Shown: positions 1 through 8,903 of the stretch, in pieces
Layout of the letters: each line of letters starts with the position of its first letter
Position numbering within the stretch: the first letter of the stretch is position 1
Assembly: GCA_021648025.1 (NCBI GenBank)
Contig: JAKITO010000004.1
Span: forward strand, 104,043-168,042
Direction of reading: 5' to 3'
DNA: 64,000 nt
From: Paracoccaceae bacterium
GTDB taxonomy: Bacteria; Pseudomonadota; Alphaproteobacteria; Rhodobacterales; Rhodobacteraceae
Notes under the pieces: model-generated
What the model saw: the letters and a program-made list of their open reading frames with translations, nothing else
Database searches by the model: none
Told to the model about the DNA's origin: nothing
Translations under genes and position numbers: made by a program

Positions 1-700
1 CGTCATACGGCCGACTGGCCGATTTTGGATCATCGGCGTATTTCGTGCTAAGGGCTTTGCAGGCGTTGAACCCGGCCATGCCAATCACATTGATCGCCGC
101 CTCGGCCCCGCCGGCCACCATCACATCTGCGTCGCCAAACATGATCAACCGCGACGCATCGCCAATCGCATGCGCGCCGGTGGAACAGGCGGTCACCACC
201 GAATGGTTCGGGCCTTTGAAACCGAACCTGATGCTGACCTGACCGGAAATCAGATTGATCAAAGCACCCGGAATAAAGAACGGAGACACCCGGCGCGGTC
301 CACGTTCCTTGATCATAACGGCGGTTTCGGCGATGGATTCCAGCCCGCCAATACCCGAGCCGATCATCACCCCGGTGCGGTATTTATCTTCTTCGTCTTC
401 GGGCAACCAACCGGCATCGCGCACCGCCATATCGGCGGCAACAATGCCGTACAGGATAAAGTCGCCGATCTTGCGCTGTTCCTTGGGCAGCACCCAGTCA
501 TCCGGGTTGAATGTGCCGTCCGTTCCGTCGCCGCGCGGCACCTCGCAGGCATAGGTGGTGGCGATTCCCGCCTCGACCGCATCAAACCGGCTGATTGGCC
601 CAGCACCCGACTGCCCATCCAAAAGCCGTGACCAGCTTTCCTCGACCCCGCAGGCCAGGGGCGTAACCAGCCCCAGCCCGGTAACAACAACTCTGCGCAA
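1..700 (-). CDS. fabF: Beta-ketoacyl-ACP synthase II FabF (3' end outside window)
   Basis: Condensing enzyme that elongates acyl-ACP with malonyl-ACP in type II fatty acid synthesis, in the cytosol. The reverse strand translates from a TTG at 700 as a typical FabF start (RRVVVTGLGLVTPLACG). The active-site cysteine lies in VVTACSTGAHAIGDA at about residue 172, and GGAEAAINVIGMAGF follows. About 233 codons are visible, a little over half of a normal 410-420 residue protein; the rest, including both catalytic histidines, lies beyond position 1. The start is preceded by GAGGGCAGG. It belongs with acpP, fabG and fabD on the same strand, although in this genome about 2.2 kb of other genes separates it from acpP. 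Family is certain; the exact start is less so. Confidence 0.93.
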   Translation of the reverse strand, partial: MRRVVVTGLGLVTPLACGVEESWSRLLDGQSGAGPISRFDAVEAGIATTYACEVPRGDGTDGTFNPDDWVLPKEQRKIGDFILYGIVAADMAVRDAGWLPEDEEDKYRTGVMIGSGIGGLESIAETAVMIKERGPRRVSPFFIPGALINLISGQVSIRFGFKGPNHSVVTACSTGAHAIGDASRLIMFGDADVMVAGGAEAAINVIGMAGFNACKALSTKYADDPKSASRPYD

Positions 701-796
701 TATCCTGCCCTCAATTTCTTTTTCTGACTCGCTTTTACCCTGCCAACGGGGCACGGGCAAGGCGGTGATGTCATTCATGGAGACCCGATCAGACTC

Positions 797-1873
797 TCAG
801 CGTCTTGGGCGGATGATATAAAGCCCGTCGCTGCCCAGGGTGTCGACATTGCTTATGGGCCTGAATTCCAGAAAACTGACCGGCACCTCCTGGTCATAGG
901 GTTTGGGCACCACGAACAGGCTCATGTTGAATGTGGCCCGCGCCCGCAATGCGCCCCGAACGGCACGTTCCCTGAACGCGACCTTTTCGCCGCCCACCGT
1001 CAGCCGGTAGGTGGCGATGCCGGCAAAGGCACCGGGAATGGGGGTGTAGGGGATGGTTTCAAAGACACCGCTTGACCTGTAGGATGTTCTTTTCAGGCTG
1101 GGGCTGCGCCCATATCGCAGCTTGTCTTCGGGCAGGCGGATCTCGCGCTCGCGCAGGCGACGATCGCTGTAGGAATAGCGTTTGCGCACAGGATCGCTCA
1201 GCAGTACCATGCGTTCGAATTTCGGCGGGAAGGCGGCGATGGTGTTGCCCAGATCATCGTCGCGCTCAAAGTCGACGACCGAGGGCGATATATAAAAGAT
1301 CGTCCATTTGCCACCGGTGCGCAGATAGATCGCATATTTCGCATTGGCCGCGTTGAAATCGCCCAAGACCACCACATCAGCCCTGGCATAATGCGGTGAG
1401 AATTCGGCAACAAAGGCCGCGCGGCTCAGTCTGCGCTTAGAGCGGTTGAATTTCCGGGTGATTGGCAGCAGCCGGAGTGTTTCCTGCGACAGGTCGTAAA
1501 TCCCGCCTCTGGTCGTCACATAAGGCGAAAACCGGGGGCGGAAATGATCGCCCGAGTATTTCAGCCGGACAACCATCTGCCCGGTGGCGTCGAATTTCAG
1601 CACATCGTCGTTAGAGGCCCTGCCGACGATGAAAAAACGGCCCTGCCGGTGAAAACTGATATCGGCCATGTAGGGGGCGGCGACAAAGCTGACCTCGTAG
1701 TTTTGCGAAGTCAGCCCTGCCTTCAGCAGCGGTATTTCGTTTTGTGCGGCCCCCGGGGATGCCAGAGCAATCAACGAAACCAGCAATGCGGTGGTGAGAA
1801 TGACAAGATATCTGATGGCAGCCCCCGAACGAAATTTCGTTTGGAATATGGGGCACCGCGGGCCATAACTCAA
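797..1873 (-). CDS. Secreted protein of unknown function
   Basis: 358 codons from a TTG. An N-terminal hydrophobic segment at about residues 20-40 (LVILTTALLVSLIALASPGAAQ) looks like a signal peptide with an Ala-x-Ala type cleavage site, so the product is probably periplasmic. The mature part is rich in beta-prone segments and contains runs such as VLKFDATGQMVVRLKYSG and VVVLGDFNAANAKYAIYL, which hint at a beta-propeller or lectin-like fold, but no catalytic motif is recognised. It lies between the fabF start (97 bases away) and a gene remnant, on the same strand. Codon usage and frame are convincing; function is unknown. Confidence 0.7.
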   Translation of the reverse strand: MSYGPRCPIFQTKFRSGAAIRYLVILTTALLVSLIALASPGAAQNEIPLLKAGLTSQNYEVSFVAAPYMADISFHRQGRFFIVGRASNDDVLKFDATGQMVVRLKYSGDHFRPRFSPYVTTRGGIYDLSQETLRLLPITRKFNRSKRRLSRAAFVAEFSPHYARADVVVLGDFNAANAKYAIYLRTGGKWTIFYISPSVVDFERDDDLGNTIAAFPPKFERMVLLSDPVRKRYSYSDRRLREREIRLPEDKLRYGRSPSLKRTSYRSSGVFETIPYTPIPGAFAGIATYRLTVGGEKVAFRERAVRGALRARATFNMSLFVVPKPYDQEVPVSFLEFRPISNVDTLGSDGLYIIRPRR

Positions 1874-2237
1874 GGTCGCGCCAAAACTGCCCGGACGGCT
1901 ACGTATTGTTCCGCCACCCCGGCGGATGCCTCAGCGCCCATATTGCCTGGGCCACACGCATTCTGGCAAGGCCGCGATTTCATTCACAGAGCCTCCACAT
2001 TCAGATCAGCTCCGCCACCGCCTCGGGGTGCGGCTGTGCCATCACCAGGGCTTGGCCCAGATCAACGGTCTTGCGAAACAACGCCCGCCCAACCAGAACG
2101 CCGGCGATATTGGGGATATTACTTGAGACAGGCGGTTTGCGGCATCCCTTGTTCCGCTTTGCCGCCACCCCAAATCACCAACCCAAGGGTGTACATTTTG
2201 CGCTCTATTCCCTGTCCGGCACCCTAAACCTGAAACA
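1874..2237. other. Intergenic region with gene remnant
   Basis: Stretch between the secreted unknown and the GNAT gene. Apart from the HisA-like tail at 2001-2126 I see no convincing gene, RNA or terminator here. Several overlapping open frames exist but have no recognisable protein signature. Confidence 0.5.
2001..2126 (-). pseudogene. Remnant of a TIM-barrel (HisA-like) gene, C-terminal end only
   Basis: On the minus strand about 40 codons read SNIPNIAGVLVGRALF, then KTVDLGQALV and PEAVAELI, ending in TGA at 2003-2001. The GVLVGRALF segment resembles the C-terminal phosphate-binding strand and helix of HisA/HisF-type TIM barrels. No start codon, N-terminal barrel or continuing frame is found upstream, where the GNAT gene ends at 2238. 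I read it as the tail of a deleted gene. The family assignment rests on one motif and is tentative. Confidence 0.35.
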
Positions 2238-2756
2238 TCACTCGCGACGCAGCAACAAAACCGGTTCTCCCGCCAATTCGGTCCGTCGCATTGGTTGATA
2301 ACCAAGCCGCTTTGCCAGACGCATGGAAGGTTCATTTTCGTCCGTTATCACCGCCACAAGGACCCCGGGTCTTTGCCGGTCAAACCAATCATGAGCGGCA
2401 CTGACGGCCTCATGGCCAATCCCCTGACCGTGTGCTTCGGGGACCAGAATCCAACCGGCCTCGGGGAAAGTGTCAAAATCCGCGCCCAGCCCGCGTTCCG
2501 CATGAAAAAACCCGGTTTGGCCAATCATTTCCTGGTCGTTTTTCCAGGTGATCGCCCATTGACCAAAGCCCAGCATCTGCCAATGCCCGGTGTTTTGCAG
2601 AAACCTCATCCAGGCCTCGGCGCGGGGTCTTGGTGGGCCAATATGGCGCACCACGTCGGGCATGGTCCACATTTCAGCATACCGGTCAAAGTCTGAGGCT
2701 ATCATGGCGCGCAGACAAAGCCGTTGGGTGCTGATAACCGGAGCCGTTTGAGCCAT
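2238..2756 (-). CDS. GNAT family N-acetyltransferase (RimJ/RimL-like)
   Basis: Cytosolic acetyl-CoA-dependent N-acetyltransferase; acceptor unknown. The protein (172 residues) begins MAQTAPVISTQRLCLRA, a typical opening of the RimJ/RimL-like group (TxRLxLR), followed by GYWNI-equivalent positions and the acetyl-CoA loop region EAHGQGIGHEAVSAAHDW (Q/RxxGxG/A pattern). The later motif NEPSMRLAKRLGY is the usual fourth GNAT strand (NxxSxRxxEKLGF). I chose the ATG at 2756 over an upstream start because AAAGGA precedes it and homology starts there. It lies between fabF and acpP, an insertion in an otherwise conserved fatty acid gene order. Confidence 0.85.
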   Translation of the reverse strand: MAQTAPVISTQRLCLRAMIASDFDRYAEMWTMPDVVRHIGPPRPRAEAWMRFLQNTGHWQMLGFGQWAITWKNDQEMIGQTGFFHAERGLGADFDTFPEAGWILVPEAHGQGIGHEAVSAAHDWFDRQRPGVLVAVITDENEPSMRLAKRLGYQPMRRTELAGEPVLLLRRE

Positions 2757-2851
2757 TGCCCGGTATCCTTTATCCAGATGTGGCAACGGTACGTATGCCC
2801 ATAAAGTCCAAAACTCACCATAGTGGTGCGCAACAGTGGCGCGCAACGCAA

Positions 2852-2881
2852 AACGGTGCCCCCCTCATGGGAAGCACCGTT
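2852..2881 (-). terminator. Hairpin downstream of acpP
   Basis: Inverted repeat AACGGTGC / GCACCGTT with a 14-base loop, 30 bases past the acpP stop. On the minus strand it is followed by TTTTG-like sequence, so it is a plausible but weak intrinsic terminator for the fabD-fabG-acpP unit. The other strand also has TTTT after a short gap, so it may work in both directions. Confidence 0.5.
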
Positions 2882-2910
2882 AGTTTTGGATATCCAAAAA
2901 GGCCTGTGGT

Positions 2911-3144
2911 TCAGGCCGCTTCGGTGATGAATTTGACGGCGTCGCCAAAGGTCTGGATGGTCTCGGCCGCGTCATCAGGAATTTCGATGCCGAAATCTTC
3001 TTCAAACGCCATCACCAGTTCGACTGTGTCCAGCGAATCTGCGCCCAGATCGTCGATGAACGACGCATTGTCGGTCACCTTGTCTTCTTCTACACCCAGA
3101 TGCTCTACAACAATCTTCTTCACCCGTTCTGCGACGTCGCTCAT
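2911..3144 (-). CDS. acpP: Acyl carrier protein
   Basis: 77-residue acidic acyl carrier protein that carries fatty acyl intermediates as thioesters on a phosphopantetheine arm. The attachment motif is [13 protein letters not shown] with the modified serine at residue 37, and the recognition helix continues as [15 protein letters not shown]. Length and sequence are fully typical. It follows fabG on the same strand after a 240-base gap that includes a G10 tract. The next gene downstream is unrelated, after a hairpin at 2852-2881. Confidence 0.98.
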   Translation of the reverse strand: MSDVAERVKKIVVEHLGVEEDKVTDNASFIDDLGADSLDTVELVMAFEEDFGIEIPDDAAETIQTFGDAVKFITEAA

Positions 3145-3257
3145 ATCAATTCCTCATAGTTCAGGGCCTTTAAGGGGCCCGGTTGTTGCCTTTGCCCATC
3201 TGGGTTGGCCTGATTTTGCCCGGCATTTCTGCGGTGGGCGGTTTGTCCCGGCTGCCC

Positions 3258-3267
3258 GGGGGGGGGG
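3258..3267. repeat. G10 homopolymer tract
   Basis: Ten consecutive G residues between fabG and acpP, about 115 bases upstream of the acpP start. Such runs are prone to slippage, in the cell and in sequencing. Confidence 0.9.
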
Positions 3268-3384
3268 CGGTAAATCGGAACCCCACAATTTCTTGCTGGT
3301 GTCCCCGGTTGCCGCTAAATCTGCGCCCCCTCTATCACAGACGCCGCGTTTGGCAAACGCTTTCGAATGCGAACGCCGTTCGTC

Positions 3385-4122
3385 CTATAACATGGCCATG
3401 CCGCCGTTTACATGCAAGGTGGTGCCTGTGACGTAAGCCGCCTGCGGGCTGGCAAGATACAGCACAGCGGCGGCAATTTCAGCCGGATCACCCATGCGCC
3501 CGGCCGGAATTTGACCCAAAATCGCTGCTTTTTGATCATCCGTCAACTTGTCGGTCATCGGAGTGGCGATAAACCCCGGTGCCACCGCATTCACGGTGAT
3601 GCCCCGGCTTGCCACCTCATAGGCCAGCGACTTTGACATACCGATCATACCCGCCTTGGAGGCGGCATAATTGGCCTGCCCCGGATTGCCCGTAGCGCCA
3701 ACCACCGATGAGATGTTCACAATCCGCCCCCAGCGCGCTTTCATCATGCCGCGGATCGCCGCCTTGCACAGTAGAAACGTCGAAGTCAGATTGACATCAA
3801 TCACCGATTGCCAATCGTCATCCGACATCCGCATGAACAGATTGTCGCGGGTAATGCCGGCATTATTGACCAGAATGTCCAGCGCACCCATTGCTTCAAC
3901 CGCCTGCTTGGGCAGCGCCGAAACCGCCTTAAAATCGCTTAGATTACAAGGCAGTACAAACGCGCCTTCACCCAATTCGCTGGCCAGCGCCTGCAACGGT
4001 TCAACCCTTGTGCCGGACAGGCCAACCTTGGCACCGGCTGCGTGCAAAGCCCGGGCGATGTCGCCACCAATGCCGCCAGATGCGCCAGTTACCAGCGCAG
4101 ATTTCCCTGTCAGATCAAACAT
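3385..4122 (-). CDS. fabG: 3-oxoacyl-ACP reductase FabG
   Basis: NADPH-dependent reduction of 3-oxoacyl-ACP to 3-hydroxyacyl-ACP in fatty acid elongation. A classical 245-residue short-chain dehydrogenase: nucleotide-binding TGASGGIGG at residues 12-20, NNAGITRDNL in the middle, catalytic Ser in NISSVVG and the Tyr-Lys pair in NYAASKAG, with the FabG-typical end HVNGGMAML. The start ATG at 4122 lies 3 bases past the fabD stop, indicating co-transcription and coupled translation with fabD. Nothing unusual in the protein. Confidence 0.97.
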   Translation of the reverse strand: MFDLTGKSALVTGASGGIGGDIARALHAAGAKVGLSGTRVEPLQALASELGEGAFVLPCNLSDFKAVSALPKQAVEAMGALDILVNNAGITRDNLFMRMSDDDWQSVIDVNLTSTFLLCKAAIRGMMKARWGRIVNISSVVGATGNPGQANYAASKAGMIGMSKSLAYEVASRGITVNAVAPGFIATPMTDKLTDDQKAAILGQIPAGRMGDPAEIAAAVLYLASPQAAYVTGTTLHVNGGMAML

Positions 4123-4125
4123 ATA

Positions 4126-5082
4126 TCACCCATTCTTAAAGTGTGCTTTAAAGTGTTCAGCGGCCCCCGCCACATCATCCGGCGCACCAATGGCGCGGGT
4201 GGCAATGGTACGATCAATGCGCCGCATCATACCGCACAGGGCCTTGCCGGCCCCGATCTCCCATATCTGGTCAACACCAGCCGCCGCCATGGTCAGCATC
4301 GATTCGCGCCAACGCACAACACCGGTTACCTGCGCCACCAGTTGCGCACGAATTTGATCGGGGTCAGTGACCGGCGCGGCTGTGACGTTGGCAACCAACG
4401 GCACGGTTGGGGCTTTGACCTTGGTTTCCATCAAGGCATGGCTCATCTCATGCGCAGCAGGCTCCATCAGGGCACAGTGGAACGGTGCACTGACCGGAAG
4501 CAAAATTGCCCGTTTCGCGCCCTTTGCCTTGGCGATATCCACCGCCCGTTCCACCGCCGCTTTATGGCCCGACACCACCACCTGAGCCGGATCATTGTCA
4601 TTGGCGGCTTCACATATCTCGCCGTTTGCCGCCTCGGCTGCCACCGCCTGCACAGTCTCAAAATCAAGGCCCAGAATCGCCGCCATGGCCCCTTCTCCGA
4701 CGGCCACAGCGTTCTGCATCGCCAATCCACGGGTGCGCAGCAAAGTGGCCGTATCGCGCAGCGATATGGCACCGGACGCGGCCAATGCCGAATATTCGCC
4801 CAGGGAATGCCCGGCAACCATGGCGCAATCGCCTACGCTGACCCCTTCGGACTCAAGCGCGCGCAGGGCGGCGATAGAGGTGGCCATCAAGGCCGGTTGG
4901 GCGTTCCGGGTCAGGGTCAACTCGGCCAGGTCACCGTCCCAGATCAGCCCGCTGAGGTTTTCGCCCAAGGCATCGTCCACCTCGTCGAACACCGCCCGTG
5001 CAGCCGGATAAGCCTTGGCCAGGGCCGCCCCCATACCGATGGTCTGTGCGCCCTGACCGGGAAATACAAATGCTATTGTCAT
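4126..5082 (-). CDS. fabD: Malonyl-CoA:ACP transacylase FabD
   Basis: Transfers malonyl from CoA to ACP to start each elongation cycle. 318 residues, beginning TIAFVFPGQGAQTIGMG, with the nucleophile elbow GHSLGEYSALAA, the arginine/histidine region PVSAPFHCALM and the C-terminal QIWEIGAGKALCG. An upstream in-frame start exists at 5145, but homology and the AGGCGAGGG ribosome site favour 5082. It is the first gene of the fabD-fabG-acpP unit and is divergent from the cytochrome b561 gene, so the 132-base gap probably carries both promoters. Confidence 0.97.
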   Translation of the reverse strand: MTIAFVFPGQGAQTIGMGAALAKAYPAARAVFDEVDDALGENLSGLIWDGDLAELTLTRNAQPALMATSIAALRALESEGVSVGDCAMVAGHSLGEYSALAASGAISLRDTATLLRTRGLAMQNAVAVGEGAMAAILGLDFETVQAVAAEAANGEICEAANDNDPAQVVVSGHKAAVERAVDIAKAKGAKRAILLPVSAPFHCALMEPAAHEMSHALMETKVKAPTVPLVANVTAAPVTDPDQIRAQLVAQVTGVVRWRESMLTMAAAGVDQIWEIGAGKALCGMMRRIDRTIATRAIGAPDDVAGAAEHFKAHFKNG

Positions 5083-5214
5083 GAATGCCCTCGCCTTGAT
5101 CCTTGTTTTGCCCTTTGGTGTACCCGGGCAGCGGGCGCCGCACAAGCCATAGCCGTCTTGCGCTTATGGCGGGTTTGGTCCCTATTGATGCTACATGAAA
5201 TCAGGAACCTGTGC

Positions 5215-5928
5215 ATGGGTCTTTCCAATACCGACCGCGTCTATGGCTTTGTCACCAAAGCCCTGCATTGGCTGATGTTCCTGATGATCTTGACGGTCAT
5301 TCCCCTTGGATTGGTCGCGGCAGGCATGGCGCAGGATCTTCGCAATCCTGACATCGCCTCAACCGGTGCGGATTTTACCCGCACCTTCCTGTTGTTTTCA
5401 CTGCATAAAACCCTTGGGTTGGCGATATTTCTGACCGCACTCATGCGCATCCTTTGGGCCGCAACCCAATCCAGACCCGGATTGCTGAACCCCGACAGGC
5501 CGGTTGGGGCGTTTGCCGCCAGAACCGTACACTGGCTGCTTTACAGTTCATTGCTGCTGGTGCCGCTGACCGGCTGGCTGACCCATGCCGCGACCTCGGG
5601 TTTTGCGCCGATCTGGTGGCCGTTTGGCCAATCCCTGCCATTTGTGCCCAAGGACGACGCGCTGGCGGCAACCCTGGCCGGGGTGCATATGGTGATGCAG
5701 CGGGTGATGATGCTGTCGATTGCCTTGCACATCATCGGGACGCTGAAACATCATTTTGTCGATCGCGACGCCACCTTGCGACGGATGTTGCCGGGCGGGC
5801 GTGATATCCCGGCCCCGCCGAAACAGTCACAAACACAGGCACAGTTACACGGGCCAATTCTTGTGGCATTGGCATTATGGGCGACGGCGCTGGCGATCGG
5901 CGTCGGGCTTGGCTTTATCGCGCCTTGA
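5215..5928 (+). CDS. Cytochrome b561 family membrane protein
   Basis: 237-residue integral membrane protein, probably a di-heme b-type cytochrome that passes electrons within the inner membrane. It opens YGFVTKALHWLMFLMILTVIPLGL, with further histidines in FSLHKTLGLAIF, RTVHWLLYSSLL and IALHIIGTLKHHF, i.e. four transmembrane helices with paired histidine ligands as in the COG3038 group. A fifth hydrophobic segment ends the protein (ILVALALWATALAIGVGLGF) after a Gln/Pro-rich linker, longer than the minimal family. The start ATG has AGGAA nine bases upstream. No YceI partner, often found with this family, is adjacent. Confidence 0.88.
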   Translation: MGLSNTDRVYGFVTKALHWLMFLMILTVIPLGLVAAGMAQDLRNPDIASTGADFTRTFLLFSLHKTLGLAIFLTALMRILWAATQSRPGLLNPDRPVGAFAARTVHWLLYSSLLLVPLTGWLTHAATSGFAPIWWPFGQSLPFVPKDDALAATLAGVHMVMQRVMMLSIALHIIGTLKHHFVDRDATLRRMLPGGRDIPAPPKQSQTQAQLHGPILVALALWATALAIGVGLGFIAP

Positions 5929-6056
5929 AAAGGCGTCGGCCCCGTCGTTTTTGACACGAAAATAACGGCCGCTGGTCGGTTAGGGAACAGATTGGCAAGC
6001 GCACAGGTTCACATTGATCTTATCTGTTGATCCACATTGCTTTGAAAGCTGCGCCC

Positions 6057-7607
6057 ATGACTTCAGTTTCATCTTCGCCCTCCCGGTCACGTAGCGGCGG
6101 ACGTGCGGCCCGCCGGATGGCCCGCGCGGCCCCATTGGCCGACCACTTAAGGCCGGTACGCCCGGGGCTTTCAGGCGGCACCTACCGCCCGCTAACAGAC
6201 GCCGAAGTCCAGCGCATTCACCACGCAGCACTGGATGCGCTGGAACAGATCGGGCTAAGTCAGGCGCCCCCAACCGGCGTCGCCTATCTGACCAAAGCGG
6301 GCTGTATCCAAGGCGACGACGGGCGCATCCGGTTCCCAAGGGCGGTGGTCGAGGATGTGCTGGCACGGGCCAACCGAAAACTTACCCTGTTTGGACGTAA
6401 TCCGCGCCATGATCTGGAGCTAAGCGGCGCCCGCGTGCATTACGGCACGGCGGGGGCGGCGGTGCATCTGGTGGATGTGAACACGCGTGAGTATCGCGAT
6501 TGTACGATACAGGACCTGCATGATGCGGCGCGGATTGCTGACCGGCTGGACAATATCCACTTTGTCCAGCGTCCGATGGTGGCGCGTGACATTGCCGACA
6601 ATCTGGAAATGGACCTGAACACCATCTATGCCTGTTGTTCGGGCACCACCAAACATGTGGGCACTTCGGTGTTCGAACCTGGGTTTGCAGCACCGGCACT
6701 GGAATTGCTGAACATGATTGCCGGGTCCGAAGAGGCCTGGCGCGCCCGCCCCTTCGTGTCGGCCTCGGTCTGTTTTGTGGTGCCGCCGATGAAATTCGCC
6801 ACCGAAAGCTGCGAAGTAATGGAGGCATTGATCCATGGCGGCATGCCGGTGCTGTTGCTTTCGGCCGGCATGGCTGGTGCCACCGCGCCGTCAACTGTGG
6901 CAGGCGCGATTGTCCAGGCGGTTGCGGAATGTCTGGCCGGGCTGGTCTATGTGAACGCCGTCAAACCCGGACACCCGGCAATCTTTGGCACCTGGCCGTT
7001 TGGGCTTGATCTGCGCAACGGTGCCATGTCGGTCGGGTCGGGCGAACAGGCGCTGTTGACTGCGGGCTGCGCGCAGATGCACCAGTTTTATGGCCTGCCC
7101 GGAGGTGCCGCGGGTGGCGCGTCTGACAGCAAACTAAGTGATATGCAGGCGGGATGGGAGCAAATGTGCTCGAATGTCATGGCCGGTCTTGCGGGGCTGA
7201 ATATGGTTTACGAAGCGGCCGGGATGCATGCATCGCTGCTGGGGTTTTGCCATGAATCGCTGATCCTTGGAGATGATCTGATCGGACAGGCATTACGCTG
7301 TGTGCGCGGTATCGAGGTCACGGACGAAACTCTGGCACTTGATCAGATTGCCGATGTTTGCCTGAACGGGCCGGGCCACTATCTGGGCACGAAACAGACG
7401 CTTGCGCGCATGCAAAGCGATTACGTTTACCCCGCACTTGGCGATCGGTCAGCGCCCAAAGAATGGGAAGAACAGCAAAAACCGGACCTGATCAAACGGG
7501 CAACCGCGCGCAAAGAAGAAATACTGGCAAGCCGCGCCGAGGCCCGGTTTGACCCCGCACTTGATGCGGCCATCCGCGCCCGGTTCAATATCCATTTGCC
7601 GGTCTGA
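6057..7607 (+). CDS. MttB-family (non-pyrrolysine) methyltransferase
   Basis: 516-residue member of the trimethylamine methyltransferase superfamily, which demethylates quaternary or tertiary amines such as glycine betaine and hands the methyl group to a corrinoid protein. Family features include YRPLTDAEVQRIHHAALDALEQIG near the N-terminus, the barrel strand region VHYGTAGAAVH, and GLPGGAAGGASDSKLSDMQAGWEQ. There is no in-frame amber codon, so this is the non-pyrrolysine type common in marine Roseobacters. No corrinoid protein or activator is next to it. It is convergent with ccmB with a 28-base gap. ATG 6057 was chosen over an ATT/TTG-type start further upstream because GAAAG precedes it. 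Confidence 0.88.
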   Translation: MTSVSSSPSRSRSGGRAARRMARAAPLADHLRPVRPGLSGGTYRPLTDAEVQRIHHAALDALEQIGLSQAPPTGVAYLTKAGCIQGDDGRIRFPRAVVEDVLARANRKLTLFGRNPRHDLELSGARVHYGTAGAAVHLVDVNTREYRDCTIQDLHDAARIADRLDNIHFVQRPMVARDIADNLEMDLNTIYACCSGTTKHVGTSVFEPGFAAPALELLNMIAGSEEAWRARPFVSASVCFVVPPMKFATESCEVMEALIHGGMPVLLLSAGMAGATAPSTVAGAIVQAVAECLAGLVYVNAVKPGHPAIFGTWPFGLDLRNGAMSVGSGEQALLTAGCAQMHQFYGLPGGAAGGASDSKLSDMQAGWEQMCSNVMAGLAGLNMVYEAAGMHASLLGFCHESLILGDDLIGQALRCVRGIEVTDETLALDQIADVCLNGPGHYLGTKQTLARMQSDYVYPALGDRSAPKEWEEQQKPDLIKRATARKEEILASRAEARFDPALDAAIRARFNIHLPV

Positions 7608-7635
7608 GGGCGGCGATTTGGTGCGTGGTCATCAG

Positions 7636-8292
7636 CTATCGCAGATTAACCCTCAGAACTGCGGCACTGGCAAACGGCATCAAGGCGATGCTCGCCGCCG
7701 TGATGCCCCCCAGCATCAGCAACGGTGTGGCCAACTCCATCCCCAGCGCCCCGCGACGGGCCACTTCGGCGCCAAAAATCAGGGTCGGCACATATAGCGG
7801 CAGCACCAGCAGGCTCATCAACAGACCGCCGCGTTTCAGACCCACGGTCAAAGCCGCGCCAAACGTGCCGATCACCGACAAGGCCGGCGTGCCGACCAGC
7901 AATGAGATCACCAGCCATAAATAACCCGGCCCCGGCAGATGCAGCAAAACACCCAGCAAAGGTGCGGCCATTACCAAAGGCAATCCCGTGGTGATCCAAT
8001 GCGCCAGCGCCTTGACACTGACCACCATTTCCAGCGGCAAAGGGGCTGTCGCCAGCAGGTCGAGCGAACCATCCTCCCAATCCAGGGCCAACAGCCGGTC
8101 CAGCGACAACAGGCAGGCCAGCAATGCGCCCAGCCACAAAACGCCGGGGGCAATGGTGGATAAAAGCGACGACTGAGGTCCGACGCTGAAGGGGATCATC
8201 ACCGTGACAATCAGGAAAAACGCCAGAGCCAATCCAAACCCTCCGCCGGCCCGGAACGACAGTTTGAGATCACGGCCTAGCAGGGCGATCAC
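7636..8292 (-). CDS. ccmB: Heme exporter protein CcmB
   Basis: 218-residue inner-membrane permease subunit of the CcmABCD heme-handling complex in system I cytochrome c maturation. It starts [17 protein letters not shown] and has about six hydrophobic segments, with the typical [17 protein letters not shown] and [16 protein letters not shown]. The start overlaps the ccmA stop by 4 bases (ATGA), so the two are coupled. Normally ccmC, ccmD and ccmG follow; here the strand is occupied by the end of the convergent MttB gene instead. Confidence 0.95.
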   Translation of the reverse strand: MIALLGRDLKLSFRAGGGFGLALAFFLIVTVMIPFSVGPQSSLLSTIAPGVLWLGALLACLLSLDRLLALDWEDGSLDLLATAPLPLEMVVSVKALAHWITTGLPLVMAAPLLGVLLHLPGPGYLWLVISLLVGTPALSVIGTFGAALTVGLKRGGLLMSLLVLPLYVPTLIFGAEVARRGALGMELATPLLMLGGITAASIALMPFASAAVLRVNLR

Positions 8293-8903
8293 AGGAAATC
8301 CTCCTCTGGATCATCCAGGGCCGGGGGCCTGGCGCGCAGATCACTTACATCCAGAAGGGTCGCATCCAACCCCAAGTCAATATGCGTGGCAATCAGCACC
8401 GCCCCCCCCTGCCCCAGATGCGTAGCCACCACATCGGCAAACATCGCCACCGCCGCCACATCCAGCGACACGGTTGGTTCATCCAGCACCCAGACCGGTC
8501 GCCCGGTGACCAACAGGCGCGCCAGTCCAAGACGGCGCTTTTGCCCGGCTGACAAAGTGCCAGCAGCCCGATCCGCCAGATCGGTCAACCCATACGCTTG
8601 CAACGCCAGAGCGATGTCATCTGTGCCAAACACCTGTGCCCAGAAACCCAGGTTCTCGGCCACGCTCAGGGTTGGTTTGATCCCATCGGCATGGGCGGCA
8701 TAGGCGATCCGGTCTTCAGCACCTTCAATGCGCCCGGCAAAGGGCGGTTGCAACCCGGCCACGGTGCGCAACAAGGTGGTTTTGCCAATACCATTGGGGC
8801 CGCGCAGCACCAGCGCACTGCCCGGGGCAAGCGTGAAATTCACGCCTTGCAGCACCGGCACACCACCCCGGGCAACTGATAGATCGCTGGCCTTCAAATC
8901 CAT
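8289..8903 (-). CDS. ccmA: Heme exporter ATP-binding protein CcmA
   Basis: 204-residue ABC ATPase that powers release of heme-loaded CcmE. Walker A is GPNGIGKTT, the signature is [14 protein letters not shown], and Walker B is [12 protein letters not shown]; the size matches CcmA, which is shorter than most ABC ATPases. The ATG at 8903 starts [14 protein letters not shown]; a TTG 42 bases upstream is possible, and neither has a strong ribosome site. It forms a pair with ccmB. In relatives these genes follow secD-secF, and here the order is kept but with an AraC/glyoxalase group inserted between. Confidence 0.95.
   Translation of the reverse strand: MDLKASDLSVARGGVPVLQGVNFTLAPGSALVLRGPNGIGKTTLLRTVAGLQPPFAGRIEGAEDRIAYAAHADGIKPTLSVAENLGFWAQVFGTDDIALALQAYGLTDLADRAAGTLSAGQKRRLGLARLLVTGRPVWVLDEPTVSLDVAAVAMFADVVATHLGQGGAVLIATHIDLGLDATLLDVSDLRARPPALDDPEEDFL

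Noticed and set aside
4042..5214. Long plus-strand extension in front of the cytochrome b561 gene
   Set aside because: It is antisense to fabD and low in protein character; the real start at 5215 has a ribosome site and family homology.
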